A stretch of DNA of 64,000 nucleotides, from positions 124,001-188,000 of the forward strand of contig NZ_NIPR01000052.1 of assembly GCF_002872255.1 (NCBI RefSeq), read 5' to 3'. Source of the stretch: Companilactobacillus nuruki (GTDB lineage Bacteria > Bacillota > Bacilli > Lactobacillales > Lactobacillaceae). Made by a program: the position numbers and the translations under genes. The notes under the pieces were generated by a model. It was not told the DNA's origin. It saw nothing but the letters and a program-made list of their open reading frames with translations, and did not search any database. Below, in pieces: positions 27,487-35,877 of the stretch (its first letter is position 1; the number at the start of each line of letters is the position of its first letter).

Positions 27487-27640
27487 TCTTCCACAAAAAT
27501 TAAAATTCGGCTGGAACGCTATGGACGCGACTTGAAACTCACGCTACGCGCGATTTCCAAGCTCGGTCTTTTACTAAGCGAGAAAACCACTCGCTAAGTA
27601 AAATTTCATAGCTGAGCCGATTTTAACTTTTGTTCCAGAC
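27487..27640 (-). other. structured module, copy 1 (inverted)
   Basis: Read on the minus strand: an outer stem (AAAAGTTAAAATCGGCT against AGCCGAATTTTAATTTTT) encloses hairpin 1 with arms CTTAGCGAG/CTCGCTTAG (27574-27598) and hairpin 2 with arms CTTGGAAATCGCG/CGTGAGTTTCAAG. The same order of stems occurs in copies 2 and 3. May be an RNA or a DNA-level fold; expression unknown. Confidence 0.5.
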
Positions 27641-27819
27641 TATACAACTGTTGTATGTTTTGCTATCAAAATAACTTTAGTTGTTCAAAATAAAAAATCT
27701 GTATTGATTATCTAATCGTGTTTGTAATAGAACACATAGATATCAATGCAGATTTTTTTAATACTTTTAATATTTGTATTTATTGCAACGTTAAGCGACA
27801 AAATAGCAATGGTTATTTA

Positions 27820-27975
27820 GCACGTAACGGAGAAAGGATGATTTCAGCCAAGAAATTATTCTTAGCGGGTTTTCCCGCTTAGAATAAGGCCGGGCTTAGA
27901 GACAAGTGATCTTCTTGGCTTTAAGTCGTGCCCTTGGCGTTCCAAATCGTTCCTTTCGCAGCGGAGTGCGGCATC
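27820..27975 (+). other. structured module, copy 2
   Basis: Outer stem GAAAGGATGATTT against AAATCGTTCCTTTC. Hairpin 1 has CTTAGCGGG/CCCGCTTAG (27861-27882) with loop TTTT. Hairpin 2 has CTTAGAGACAAG against CTTGGCTTTAAG. Followed by AGTCGTGCCC, shared with copy 3. Confidence 0.5.
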
Positions 27976-28036
27976 CAATCTATAAATCCGTCTCACTTAC
28001 ACCCTAACTAAACTTAAATAAGAATTCATAAGATAG

Positions 28037-28978
28037 CTACCGTGACTCTTTAATCGCAAAGGGTCCTATAATACTTTCAAGTAATTTTTTATTTCGTAGT
28101 TGACCTCTCCGAGTATCATTCACATGATCTTCTAAACATTCACAACTGCTCAATGTTCCTGTAATACTGGCAATGGTATCTGTATCATCACCCAAATTCA
28201 CTGCTAAAATAATTGCGTTATCAATGCTGGTGGAATTTAATACACACCAGACACAAGCCAATAGAGTATCCACTACATACCCCGTTGATTTAATATTTTT
28301 CCTTAATAAACTACCAAAATCATCTTTAAACATGGCTTCAAATTGAGGTAATTCATCCAATTCAGCTGGACGATTTTTCAAAACTTCTGTAAGTTTTGCT
28401 GGTAAAGAATGTAATGTTGATATTAGGGCTTTGCCATTTAATAATTCGTGCAATATTTCCAAATATATATAACTCGCTACAATGGCTCTTGGATGACGAT
28501 GAGTCAAAGATGTATATTCCCTAGTTAATTTCAAGCGTACTTTAATATCCGATTCATTAACTAGATGAATTGCTAACGGAGCTAAACGCATCAGAGCTCC
28601 ATTACCATTAGAATAAATACTCGTATCCCCACACTCTAAAGCCGGATAATGCCTTACAGACCAATTCCTAATTGCTTTTGAACAAGTATTTCCTATTCCA
28701 AAAGTCATTTTGTCGGGAGTATATTCATTATGAAACACATAACTCTCAAATTTTTTCATTAAATCCTCATAGCTACCTTGATCGGTCAGATTCTTCATCA
28801 AAGGTAATGAAAATGAGGTATCATCTGACCAAGCCCCTAGTGGTTGCTTCCATGTACCAAATTCAGTCATCGAATCAATACTATAGGAGTCTCGTTTCTC
28901 AAATTCTACCGGTACACCTAACGCATCCCCAACTATACCCGCATATAAAATGTTTTCTATTTGATATTTCAGAATTAT
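28037..28978 (-). CDS. ADP-ribosylglycohydrolase family protein with a non-ATG start
   Basis: About 313 residues; hydrolyses ADP-ribosyl bonds using two magnesium ions. The first ATG (28870) would remove the conserved N-terminus, since AGIVGDALGVPVEFEKR lies upstream of it in frame and is followed by GTWKQPLGAWSDDTS. An in-frame TGA closes the frame at 28982-28984, and GGAGG at 28985-28989 leaves only ATA, ATT or CTG (28978-28970) as start. C-terminal NLGDDTDTIASITGTL carries the metal-binding aspartates. The target is unknown. It sits just beyond the inverted-repeat element. Confidence 0.85.
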   Translation of the reverse strand: MILKYQIENILYAGIVGDALGVPVEFEKRDSYSIDSMTEFGTWKQPLGAWSDDTSFSLPLMKNLTDQGSYEDLMKKFESYVFHNEYTPDKMTFGIGNTCSKAIRNWSVRHYPALECGDTSIYSNGNGALMRLAPLAIHLVNESDIKVRLKLTREYTSLTHRHPRAIVASYIYLEILHELLNGKALISTLHSLPAKLTEVLKNRPAELDELPQFEAMFKDDFGSLLRKNIKSTGYVVDTLLACVWCVLNSTSIDNAIILAVNLGDDTDTIASITGTLSSCECLEDHVNDTRRGQLRNKKLLESIIGPFAIKESR

Positions 28979-28996
28979 TTTTCACCTCCAATTTAA

Positions 28997-29033
28997 AAAA
29001 ACTGAGACTAAATTATATTCAGTCTCAGTTTTT
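28997..29033. terminator. bidirectional hairpin terminator
   Basis: Perfect 13-base arms AAAAACTGAGACT and AGTCTCAGTTTTT. On the minus strand it follows the small membrane-peptide gene. Confidence 0.85.
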
Positions 29034-29088
29034 GTAGTCTTCTATTAAAGAATACTACATTTTTTCCCATCTATAAGCATGTTTAATC

Positions 29089-29193
29089 CTAAAAAATCAG
29101 AAGAATGAAAGCTAAAAAAATACCAAACATAGCTAACCAACTAACTCTTCTTTTATCATCAAAATTCTTCCGCAAATTTTTATTCATAAGCAT
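29089..29193 (-). CDS. small single-span membrane peptide (34 aa)
   Basis: Short frame with a basic N-terminus (KNLRKNFDDKRRVSW) and one hydrophobic helix (LAMFGIFLAFILLIF) ending at the stop. GGAGG lies four bases before ATG 29193 and ten before an in-frame ATG at 29187. A terminator follows 55 bases downstream. The combination of a ribosome-binding site, amphipathic layout and terminator supports a real gene, but no homologue is recognised. Confidence 0.5.
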   Translation of the reverse strand: MLMNKNLRKNFDDKRRVSWLAMFGIFLAFILLIF

Positions 29194-29404
29194 TATGCCT
29201 CCATGCCTAAGAAAGTTATATCATCTAAATATCTTAATGAAAAGGCTTTTTCAGAAAACTTAACAATTAATTTTTTTATATTATTCCTTGGGGTTTTGCT
29301 AACTATTAAGGAAGAATTTCTTCTTCTTCGCAGTATTTTTTTAAGCATTTTCAAAACAATTAAGTATAATTAAAATATACATATAAAGGAGCATTATTTT
29401 ACTC

Positions 29405-29878
29405 ATGAATAAAAAAAATCGTGTTTATTTAGCCGGACCTTTCTTCAGTGAACAACAAATCAAACGGCTTGATGAAATTCAGAAATTACTAGAAGAGAAT
29501 CCCACAATCGGTGATATCTTTAGACCTGGCAAGGACGAATACACTAATGCAGAATTTGGATCTTTTGAATGGCAAACTGCGGTCTACAAACACGATATTA
29601 ATAACATTAACGTTTCGGATGTAGTAGTAGCAATGTTAGACTATAAAATAGAAGAACATGAGATGGAGCCCGACTCTGGAACAATGTGGGAATGCGGATA
29701 TGCCATTGCCAATAACGTCCCTGTTATTGCCGTTAGAAACGTCACTGATGAACCGTTAAATCTAATGTTAGCTGGTAGCTTAACCGCATTCTTCAACGGA
29801 ACTGATAGTATTAAAGAATTAAAGAACTATGATTTCAATTCATTAATGACACGTTATGAAAACGTAAAGGTACTCTAG
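29405..29878 (+). CDS. ntd: nucleoside 2-deoxyribosyltransferase
   Basis: 157-residue cytosolic enzyme that exchanges the base of 2'-deoxynucleosides, a salvage route typical of lactobacilli. VYLAGPFFS near the N-terminus binds the sugar, and Glu96 in MWECGYA is the expected nucleophile. AVYKHDINNINVSDVVVAMLDY and the C-terminal region complete the family pattern. GGAG lies 14 bases before the ATG, a long spacing. The TetR gene follows after 10 bases and is probably co-transcribed. Confidence 0.95.
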   Translation: MNKKNRVYLAGPFFSEQQIKRLDEIQKLLEENPTIGDIFRPGKDEYTNAEFGSFEWQTAVYKHDINNINVSDVVVAMLDYKIEEHEMEPDSGTMWECGYAIANNVPVIAVRNVTDEPLNLMLAGSLTAFFNGTDSIKELKNYDFNSLMTRYENVKVL

Positions 29879-29888
29879 GAGGAGCATA

Positions 29889-30440
29889 ATGTCACAAGTA
29901 ACACAACGTACTGAAAAATCTATCATTACCGCAATGGTTTCACTACTCCAAAAAAAACCATTTGAAAAAATCACCGTTGGTGATATTTGTGATGAAGCCT
30001 TAATCAATCACAGTACCTTTTATCGTTATTTCAATGACAAATATGCTCTGTTGCATGCTGTATTTTCATTTTTATTAGATGATTTATTGAACAATACATC
30101 TAATGCTAAAACAATCGTTTACCAAATAGCTGATTTTATGGAGAAGAATAGTAGCTTTATCCATCATATTTCCCCACAATATCAAACTAAAGCAAATCTC
30201 TATCCAGAGTTTAGAAGTATTCTGCATGACATCGTCCAAACTAAAAGCAAAGATCCCAACAGTCAAAATGATCCTCTGATCAAAATGATCACGGAATCAG
30301 ACGCGCCTGAATTGATGATTAGTTTTATAGTTGGTGGATTAATCGGGTTAGTTGAATATTTAGAAGATAACGATTTTAATGTTTCCAGAGATAAATTTAT
30401 TGAATTTACCGAAAATTTCTTTGCTAAGTGGTCAAAATAA
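29889..30440 (+). CDS. TetR/AcrR-family regulator
   Basis: 183 residues. The helix-turn-helix is at about 26-46 (ITVGDICDEALINHSTFYRYF) and the C-terminal ligand domain belongs to the short Firmicute class (ISFIVGGLIGLVEYL). AGGAGGAGC lies immediately upstream of the ATG. It lies between ntd and a CynX-type transporter; an imperfect palindrome before the transporter could be its target. The ligand is unknown. Confidence 0.88.
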   Translation: MSQVTQRTEKSIITAMVSLLQKKPFEKITVGDICDEALINHSTFYRYFNDKYALLHAVFSFLLDDLLNNTSNAKTIVYQIADFMEKNSSFIHHISPQYQTKANLYPEFRSILHDIVQTKSKDPNSQNDPLIKMITESDAPELMISFIVGGLIGLVEYLEDNDFNVSRDKFIEFTENFFAKWSK

Positions 30441-30453
30441 TATGGAGAGAATT

Positions 30454-30531
30454 ATGTCGAATTGGCATGATTCTTTTTTTAGTTTACACTTGTACGTGTT
30501 AATTCCATTACAAAGGAGAAAACAGAGATGA
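30454..30531 (+). CDS. 25-aa leader peptide overlapping the MFS start
   Basis: Begins ATG at 30454 with GGAGAG four bases upstream, encodes MSNWHDSFFSLHLYVLIPLQ and six further, mostly basic residues. It ends in TGA overlapping the ATG of the transporter (ATGA). The coding run also contains a palindrome-like sequence. Translational coupling is the likely purpose; it may instead be chance. Confidence 0.35.
   Translation: MSNWHDSFFSLHLYVLIPLQRRKQR
30483..30502. promoter_or_regulatory. candidate TetR operator
   Basis: TTTACAC-N6-GTGTTAA, one mismatch from a perfect inverted repeat, between the TetR gene and the MFS gene. Confidence 0.3.
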
Positions 30532-31706
30532 ACTCATCTAAAATAAATAAAAACTGGTTTCTATTAAGTATGATGCTGATAGCCGCCAACTTACGTTTAC
30601 CCATTACAATTATTCCACCATTATTAAGCACCATTGAAAAAAATCTTGGTATACCAAAATCCTTAGCTGGTTTGATTACATCCATTCCATTAATAACTTT
30701 TGCTATTCTTTCACCATTTATTGTCAAAGTTGCGAAAAAATTTGGTAATGAATTAACTATCTTTGTTTTTTTCATTATCCTCATTATTGGTAGTTATTTG
30801 CGAATCATCCCTTCAGTTTGGACTTTGATGTTTGGAACTTTCTTAGCCGGAATTGGTATCGACAGTGGTAATGTTTTGGTTCCCGCTCTGATCAAAGACC
30901 ACCTTCCCAATCAAATCCCTCTTGGAACCAGTCTTTACACAATGTCGATGCTATTAGTTGGAGCTATTGGTACTGCCTTATCAGGAATATTGATAACTAA
31001 AATTAATCTTCAATCTACACTTGCGCTTCTTTCTGCCATAGCAGTTATTGCTTTAATATTTTGGATTCCCAATTTAAAATACAATCAACGCGAAAGTTAC
31101 AAATCATCTAAAACTCCGAAATACCATAGTGTTTGGAATCAATCTCTGGGTTGGCTAATAACTGCTTTCTTTGGTTTCCAATCTCTAGTTTATTATTCGC
31201 TAATCACTTGGTTGCCATCAGTTTTAGAAACCCACGGCATAAGCACAATCTCTGCTAGTAATTTATTAACCGTTTTACAATTAAGCGGATTACCTTGTTC
31301 ATTCGTCGTACCTTATTTATCAACTAAAAAAAGCGGCATGAAAGCATTGTTATCAATGTTATTTTTAGGTTACGCCATTGCCCCATTGGGATATTTACTT
31401 TCAACTAATAATATAGTCTTTCTAACAACTATTACTGTATTAACCGGCTTTGGTTCTGGATTAGCTTTCAACATGGCTGTTGTCTTCTTTACTGAAAAAA
31501 CTACTAACCCTTATCAAACCGCTGAAGTTTCTGGTATGGCCCAATCAGCTGGGTACTTACTGGCCGCAATTGGTCCAGTAATGTTTGGATTCTTGGAAAA
31601 TATTACTAGTTCTTGGAATATTGTTATTATATTACTAGCCTTCATGTCAATATTATTGACATTATCTGGAACCTTCATTTCTCGTCATAAACCTATTGTT
31701 GAATAA
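30528..31706 (+). CDS. CynX/NimT-type MFS transporter
   Basis: 392-residue twelve-helix transporter. NLRLPITIIPPLLSTIEKNLGI at the N-terminus is typical of the cyanate/nitroimidazole permease group. AAAGGAGAAAACAGAG precedes the ATG. The TetR gene upstream probably controls it. The substrate cannot be predicted: family members move small organic compounds in either direction. A terminator follows. Confidence 0.85.
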   Translation: MNSSKINKNWFLLSMMLIAANLRLPITIIPPLLSTIEKNLGIPKSLAGLITSIPLITFAILSPFIVKVAKKFGNELTIFVFFIILIIGSYLRIIPSVWTLMFGTFLAGIGIDSGNVLVPALIKDHLPNQIPLGTSLYTMSMLLVGAIGTALSGILITKINLQSTLALLSAIAVIALIFWIPNLKYNQRESYKSSKTPKYHSVWNQSLGWLITAFFGFQSLVYYSLITWLPSVLETHGISTISASNLLTVLQLSGLPCSFVVPYLSTKKSGMKALLSMLFLGYAIAPLGYLLSTNNIVFLTTITVLTGFGSGLAFNMAVVFFTEKTTNPYQTAEVSGMAQSAGYLLAAIGPVMFGFLENITSSWNIVIILLAFMSILLTLSGTFISRHKPIVE

Positions 31707-31710
31707 ACTA

Positions 31711-31747
31711 AATATCATATCTGAAAATAGCAGATATGGTATTTTTT
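31711..31747 (+). terminator. terminator of the CynX-type gene
   Basis: Arms AATATCATATCTG and CAGATATGGTATT followed by a run of T, directly after the stop codon. Confidence 0.8.
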
Positions 31748-31828
31748 TGTTTTATTAAACATTCCAATTTATAATTAACTAATCGCGCAAATAAATCGTT
31801 ACATACACATACATAGGAGAAAATATAT

Positions 31829-32482
31829 ATGAAAAATCTATTCTTTGATTTTGATGGAACTATCGCTAATACTCAAGAGGGAGTCATCAATGCGTTAAAG
31901 TACATGGCTAATGAATTAAGTATGAAAGATTTAGGCGAAGATACCTATAAAAAGTTTATTGGTCCTGCCTTGCCAGACAGCTTGGAAAAATACTATCCTG
32001 ATTTTTCCAAGAATGACTACCCAAAAGCTATCAAAACTTATCAAAACTATTACAACGATAAGGGTATTTACCAATTAGAATTATATCCGAATATGAAAAA
32101 AATTTTATCTAAATTAAAAGACTCTGGATATAATCTTTATGTATCTTCCGTCAAGCCTGAATCTTTAATAAAAATATTAATCCCTCATTTAGAATTAAGT
32201 GATTATTTCTCCAGTTTATATGGTGCTTCGGATGATGAGATAACAAGAAATTCTAAACAAGCCATTCTGAAATATGGTCTTGAGTTGAGCAACGCAAAAC
32301 CTCAAGACTCCCTGATGATCGGCGATCGAATGACTGATATGCAAGGAGGAATCGCCAATAACGTTCATACTTTGGGAATTACATATGGCTTTGGCGATCA
32401 CGATGAATTGTCTGAATCAGGAGCCGAGTTTATTGTTGATAGCGTCAATGAAATCCCTAACGGTATAAAACAATTTAACTAG
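31829..32482 (+). CDS. HAD-superfamily hydrolase (phosphoglycolate-phosphatase-like)
   Basis: 217-residue cytosolic phosphatase. Motif I is FFDFDGT (5-11), with the nucleophile Asp7. Motif II is VSSVKPES and motif IV is MIGDRMTDMQGG. A helical cap (about 15-80) places it in subclass IA, like Gph or PgmB, but the exact substrate is not readable. GGAG lies nine bases before the ATG. The YdcF-type gene follows after nine bases. Confidence 0.88.
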   Translation: MKNLFFDFDGTIANTQEGVINALKYMANELSMKDLGEDTYKKFIGPALPDSLEKYYPDFSKNDYPKAIKTYQNYYNDKGIYQLELYPNMKKILSKLKDSGYNLYVSSVKPESLIKILIPHLELSDYFSSLYGASDDEITRNSKQAILKYGLELSNAKPQDSLMIGDRMTDMQGGIANNVHTLGITYGFGDHDELSESGAEFIVDSVNEIPNGIKQFN

Positions 32483-32491
32483 AGGTTTATT

Positions 32492-33295
32492 ATGAAATTT
32501 GTTCAAAAAGATATTGATAATTTCAATTTACTAGGAACGTTCTGTGGCCAGCGTGATCTTCCTGACCTAACCCCAACCAGTCTTCAAAATAGCTATAATC
32601 TAAAACAAACAGATGTCTTTGTTTTATTTGGTGGCAGTATCCTTTATGGAGTCGATGTTTTAGCAGATGCAATTAAAAATAAAATTGCTAAAAGTTATAT
32701 CATTGTTGGTGGTTTTGGTCATACTACTGCCACACTACAAAAATCAGTTATAGAAAAATATCCAGATATTAAAGCTACAAAAATGCAAGAAGCAGAATTA
32801 TTTGCAATCTTACTAAAAAAGCGATTTGGATTACAAGTTGATTTTTTAGAAACCAAATCAACAAACTGTGGTAATAATATCACTTACTTACTTGAATTAT
32901 TAAAGAATAAAAAAATCAATTATAGTTCTATAATTCTCACTCAAGATGCAACAATGCAAAGACGCATGAGTGCTTGCCTTCGAAAATATGTTGGATCAAA
33001 TGTGCAAATTATCAATTACGCCACTTATGAAGTACAACTAAAATTATCAAATAAGAATTTATATTTCGACCAAGATTTTCTAGGTATGTGGAAACCAGAG
33101 CGTTATCAAAAATTATTAATGGGAGAAATACCCAGACTGACTGATAATTCAACTGGCTATGGACCTAATGGAAAAAATTTTATTGCCCATGTTGACATCC
33201 CTCAAAACGTTATAACGGCCTATCAATCACTGAACAAAAAATATCCTGAATTGAATCGCCTTAGTAATAATTTATATTCTTCTAAAAAAAATTAA
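32492..33295 (+). CDS. YdcF/ElyC-family (DUF218) protein
   Basis: 267 residues with the DUF218 Rossmann-like domain: FVLFGGSILYGVDVLADAI, then YIIVGGFGHTT, FLETKSTNCGNNITYLL and IILTQDATMQRRM. No membrane helix, so it is the cytosolic YdcF type, not the membrane-anchored SanA type. AGAGG precedes the ATG. It shares a transcript with the HAD hydrolase. The biochemical role of the family is not established. Confidence 0.82.
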   Translation: MKFVQKDIDNFNLLGTFCGQRDLPDLTPTSLQNSYNLKQTDVFVLFGGSILYGVDVLADAIKNKIAKSYIIVGGFGHTTATLQKSVIEKYPDIKATKMQEAELFAILLKKRFGLQVDFLETKSTNCGNNITYLLELLKNKKINYSSIILTQDATMQRRMSACLRKYVGSNVQIINYATYEVQLKLSNKNLYFDQDFLGMWKPERYQKLLMGEIPRLTDNSTGYGPNGKNFIAHVDIPQNVITAYQSLNKKYPELNRLSNNLYSSKKN

Positions 33296-33408
33296 ACATT
33301 TTCCTTGCTATGAAACGGGTTCTATAGAATATCATCATTCTTGTAGAGAAGTTAAGACATGTCGAACCGCTTCGTTGAATTAATAATAATGCAAGGGAGA
33401 TCATAATT

Positions 33409-33852
33409 ATGTTTAAAATTTTTAGAAAAAATCACACAACCGCAAATATTGAATTAGAAGATAACAATCAATTGAGCGCTTTAAAATTAGCTGCAAAGAA
33501 AACTGCTGAGGAATTTGGTGTTGACGAACAAAATATTCAAAGTAGCATTTTCGCTAGTGCAGCTCAAGGAAATACAATTATTGAGAACCGTGCCGTCTTT
33601 ATGTTTGCAACCAGTGACAAAAAGAGCCGTGTGCATACAATGATGATGACTTTTAAAGATCCAATTGCTTGGGGAAATGATAAAACACCTATTGATTATC
33701 TAATCGTTGGTATGTTCCCCGATGATACTTCTCAAGACACTGTTAATAATGTTATTGAAAAAATTTCTGATAAACTAAAATCGGCTAATTTGGATGATAT
33801 TAAATTCAATGATGGTCAATTAAATAAATTGAACCAATCATTTACTGACTAA
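33409..33852 (+). CDS. EIIA-like protein lacking the phosphorylatable histidine
   Basis: 147 residues. The order IFASAAQGNTIIENRAVFMF, FKDPIAWGNDKTPIDYLIVGMFP and NNVIEKISDKL follows the PTS EIIA type-2 (fructose/Ntr) fold. The active-site GIAIPH block reads AVFMFATSD, so no phosphotransfer is expected. A sensor or scaffold role is an inference. AAGGGAG precedes the ATG. It has a 113-base leader of its own and ends in an AGTAATC hairpin, so it is a single-gene unit. I do not recognise a named family. Confidence 0.6.
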   Translation: MFKIFRKNHTTANIELEDNNQLSALKLAAKKTAEEFGVDEQNIQSSIFASAAQGNTIIENRAVFMFATSDKKSRVHTMMMTFKDPIAWGNDKTPIDYLIVGMFPDDTSQDTVNNVIEKISDKLKSANLDDIKFNDGQLNKLNQSFTD

Positions 33853-33882
33853 AATATAAAAAACTCTATTTATAAATACTAA

Positions 33883-33918
33883 AAACCTAGTAATCAATTA
33901 TGATTACTAGGTTTATTT
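33883..33918. terminator. AGTAATC/GATTACT hairpin, copy e
   Basis: Perfect 14-base arms AAACCTAGTAATCA and TGATTACTAGGTTT, loop ATTA, T-rich tail on the plus strand. Follows the EIIA-like gene. Confidence 0.88.
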
Positions 33919-34091
33919 ATTTCGATAAACAAGTGAAACCATCCTAGAAATTAATAAAGCTTTCAAAACCTATTCCAATACTTTTCATTTGTTTAATACC
34001 TTAAGCTACTTGTTTGAATTTTTTTCTTGTGCTATTATACGTTCAAGCAAAATAAATGACGACAGTGAGCGTCAATTTTGGAGGGAATAAT

Positions 34092-35303
34092 ATGAAAATA
34101 GTATCAAAATCGAACCAGCTAGATAGCTACCAAGCTAAAGTGGTTGCTTCCACAGCTTCAGGATTTGGATTAGAAAACATGGACGTAATGTTTTTATCAT
34201 TCGCCCTTTCATCCATTATCGCTGAATTGCATTTAAGTGGAACGCAAGCGGGTCTTATCTCGACCATAACAAATATTGGTATGCTATTGGGTGGTATTTT
34301 TTTTGGAATTTTAGCTGACAAAATTGGCCGTGTCAAAACATTTAGTCATACAATCTTTATCTTCGCCCTTGCAACCGCGGCAATGTTTTTTGCACATAAT
34401 CTTACAGCTATTTATATCTGTCGCTTTATTGCCGGCATTGGAGCCGGTGGAGAATATGGCATTGGTATGACTGTCTTAGCTGAAAGTTTTTCAAAGGAAA
34501 AATTAGGTAGAGTATCATCCTGGGTAGGTATGGCCGGTCAAATTGGGGCTATTCTTGCAGCCTTATTAGCCGCCTTGATACTACCAACATTAGGCTGGCA
34601 TGCCTTATTCTTATTTGGTATCATTCCAGTTATTATTACTTTCTTTACCCGCAGACATTTAAGAGAAAGTGCTATTTTTACAAATTCCTCCAAAGAAACA
34701 CATGGTAATATCAAACAACTATTTGCTACACCAAAAATTTCTTATCAAACAATTGCTTTAATGATTATGGCAATTGTTCAAATCGCTGGTTACTTTGGTC
34801 TAATGAACTGGCTGCCTACTATCATGCAAAAACAGCTTAATCTAACCGTAGGTGCCTCCACTTGGATGATTGCAACAATTTTAGGTATGTGTGCTGGAAT
34901 GTTAACCTTTGGATGGATTCTAGACAACTTAGGACCTCGATTAGCCTTTGGAATCTTTTTAACGGCTTCAGCCATTGGTGTTTATATTCTAACTTTGCCA
35001 AATAATGTCTGGTCGTTAATTATTGTTGGTGCGGTCGTTGGATATTTTTCAAATGGAATGTTTGCAGGATTCGGGGCAATCGTAAGTCGACTATATCCGA
35101 CCGAGATACGGGCAACGGCCAATAACGTTATTATGAATGTTGGTCGGTGTATCGGTGGTTTCTCAAGTTTAGCAATTGGCTTTATTCTTGATCATTACAA
35201 TATTATGACTGTTATGGTCTTTATCTCAACATTGTACATTATCAGTTTGTTAGTTATGCTAACGGTTTCTAATTTAAAAGCTTCGAATTATAAAAACATT
35301 TAA
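34092..35303 (+). CDS. MFS transporter of the aromatic-acid/sugar-acid type
   Basis: 403-residue twelve-helix permease. The N-terminal GFGLENMDVMFLSFAL motif, GILADKIGRVKTFSH (motif A) and FIAGIGAGGEYGIGMTVLAE place it in the AAHS/SV2-like group that imports organic acids. The ATG at 34092 is chosen because TGGAGGG lies five bases upstream; the frame extends 12 codons further without a binding site. It is monocistronic, with a terminator after the stop. Substrate unknown. Confidence 0.88.
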   Translation: MKIVSKSNQLDSYQAKVVASTASGFGLENMDVMFLSFALSSIIAELHLSGTQAGLISTITNIGMLLGGIFFGILADKIGRVKTFSHTIFIFALATAAMFFAHNLTAIYICRFIAGIGAGGEYGIGMTVLAESFSKEKLGRVSSWVGMAGQIGAILAALLAALILPTLGWHALFLFGIIPVIITFFTRRHLRESAIFTNSSKETHGNIKQLFATPKISYQTIALMIMAIVQIAGYFGLMNWLPTIMQKQLNLTVGASTWMIATILGMCAGMLTFGWILDNLGPRLAFGIFLTASAIGVYILTLPNNVWSLIIVGAVVGYFSNGMFAGFGAIVSRLYPTEIRATANNVIMNVGRCIGGFSSLAIGFILDHYNIMTVMVFISTLYIISLLVMLTVSNLKASNYKNI

Positions 35304-35312
35304 AACAATATC

Positions 35313-35356
35313 AAAAAACTATCTAATAACCTTCAAGGGCTATTAGATAGTTTTTT
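35313..35356 (+). terminator. terminator of the MFS gene
   Basis: Arms AAAAAACTATCTAATA and TATTAGATAGTTTTTT with a loop of 12 bases and further T. Confidence 0.85.
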
Positions 35357-35371
35357 TTGATCATCTTCAAA

Positions 35372-35405
35372 TTTTAGTGGACAAAGTCCACTAAAATGCT
35401 ATAAT
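35372..35405 (+). promoter_or_regulatory. MarR operator overlapping its promoter
   Basis: Perfect palindrome TTTTAGTGGAC-AAA-GTCCACTAAAA (35372-35396). The -35-like TGGACA (35378-35383) lies inside it and TATAAT follows at 35400-35405, with a 16-base spacer. Bound repressor would block RNA polymerase; the downstream marR is the obvious regulator. Confidence 0.65.
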
Positions 35406-35434
35406 CATTTTTATTAAGTACTGGAGATGAGAAA

Positions 35435-35869
35435 ATGTTAAGCCAAGAGGAAATATCATCGATTCGTAATTTCAACCGCGACTATACCAAATTACTCGGA
35501 ATTATGAACAAAAAAGTACTCGATACCCCGTTGAGTTGGACTGAGGGTAGAGTACTTTTAGAGATTTCATTCAATAACGATAAAACACCTATTGCAGTTG
35601 CAAGCAACTTAGGATTGGATAAAAGCTATACCAGTAGGATCATTAAACGGTTTGAAAAAAATAATCTAATAAATAAATCGCCATCTTCAACTGATTCCAG
35701 ATCCATCGAATTAAGCTTGACCTCCGATGGGGAATCACTAGTCAAGGAACTGAATAAGAGATCCGATCAGCAAATTGACGATCTACTAAGCAATTTATCT
35801 AGCTCCGAGCAGCAAGAATTTTATCAAGCAATGACCGTTTTAGACAATTTACTCTTCAATAGAAAGTAG
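35435..35869 (+). CDS. MarR-family regulator
   Basis: 144 residues. Winged helix with ASNLGLDKSYTSRIIKRFEKNNLI as the DNA-reading segment and SSTDSRSIELSLTSDG as the wing. GGAG precedes the ATG. The acetyltransferase gene follows after eight bases. The palindrome at 35372-35396 makes autorepression of this two-gene operon likely. Confidence 0.9.
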   Translation: MLSQEEISSIRNFNRDYTKLLGIMNKKVLDTPLSWTEGRVLLEISFNNDKTPIAVASNLGLDKSYTSRIIKRFEKNNLINKSPSSTDSRSIELSLTSDGESLVKELNKRSDQQIDDLLSNLSSSEQQEFYQAMTVLDNLLFNRK

Positions 35870-35877
35870 GTATTACT

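Larger units (their letters stand above)
27449..28023. repeat. MITE-like element 1 with terminal inverted repeats
   Basis: Left end 27449-27478 and right end 27995-28023 are inverted copies sharing about 27 of 30 bases, with the conserved end TTAGTTAGGGTGTAAGT. Inside are a left module on the minus strand, a long central hairpin (27692-27759, arms around ATCTGTATTGAT and ATCAATGCAGAT) and a right module on the plus strand homologous to the left one. No protein is encoded. A shorter relative lies at 38347-38730. No target duplication could be fixed, because the left end itself folds into a hairpin overlapping the upstream stop. Confidence 0.75.

Noticed and set aside
27449-28023. Insertion sequence
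   Set aside because: Terminal inverted repeats are present but there is no transposase frame; treated as MITE-like.
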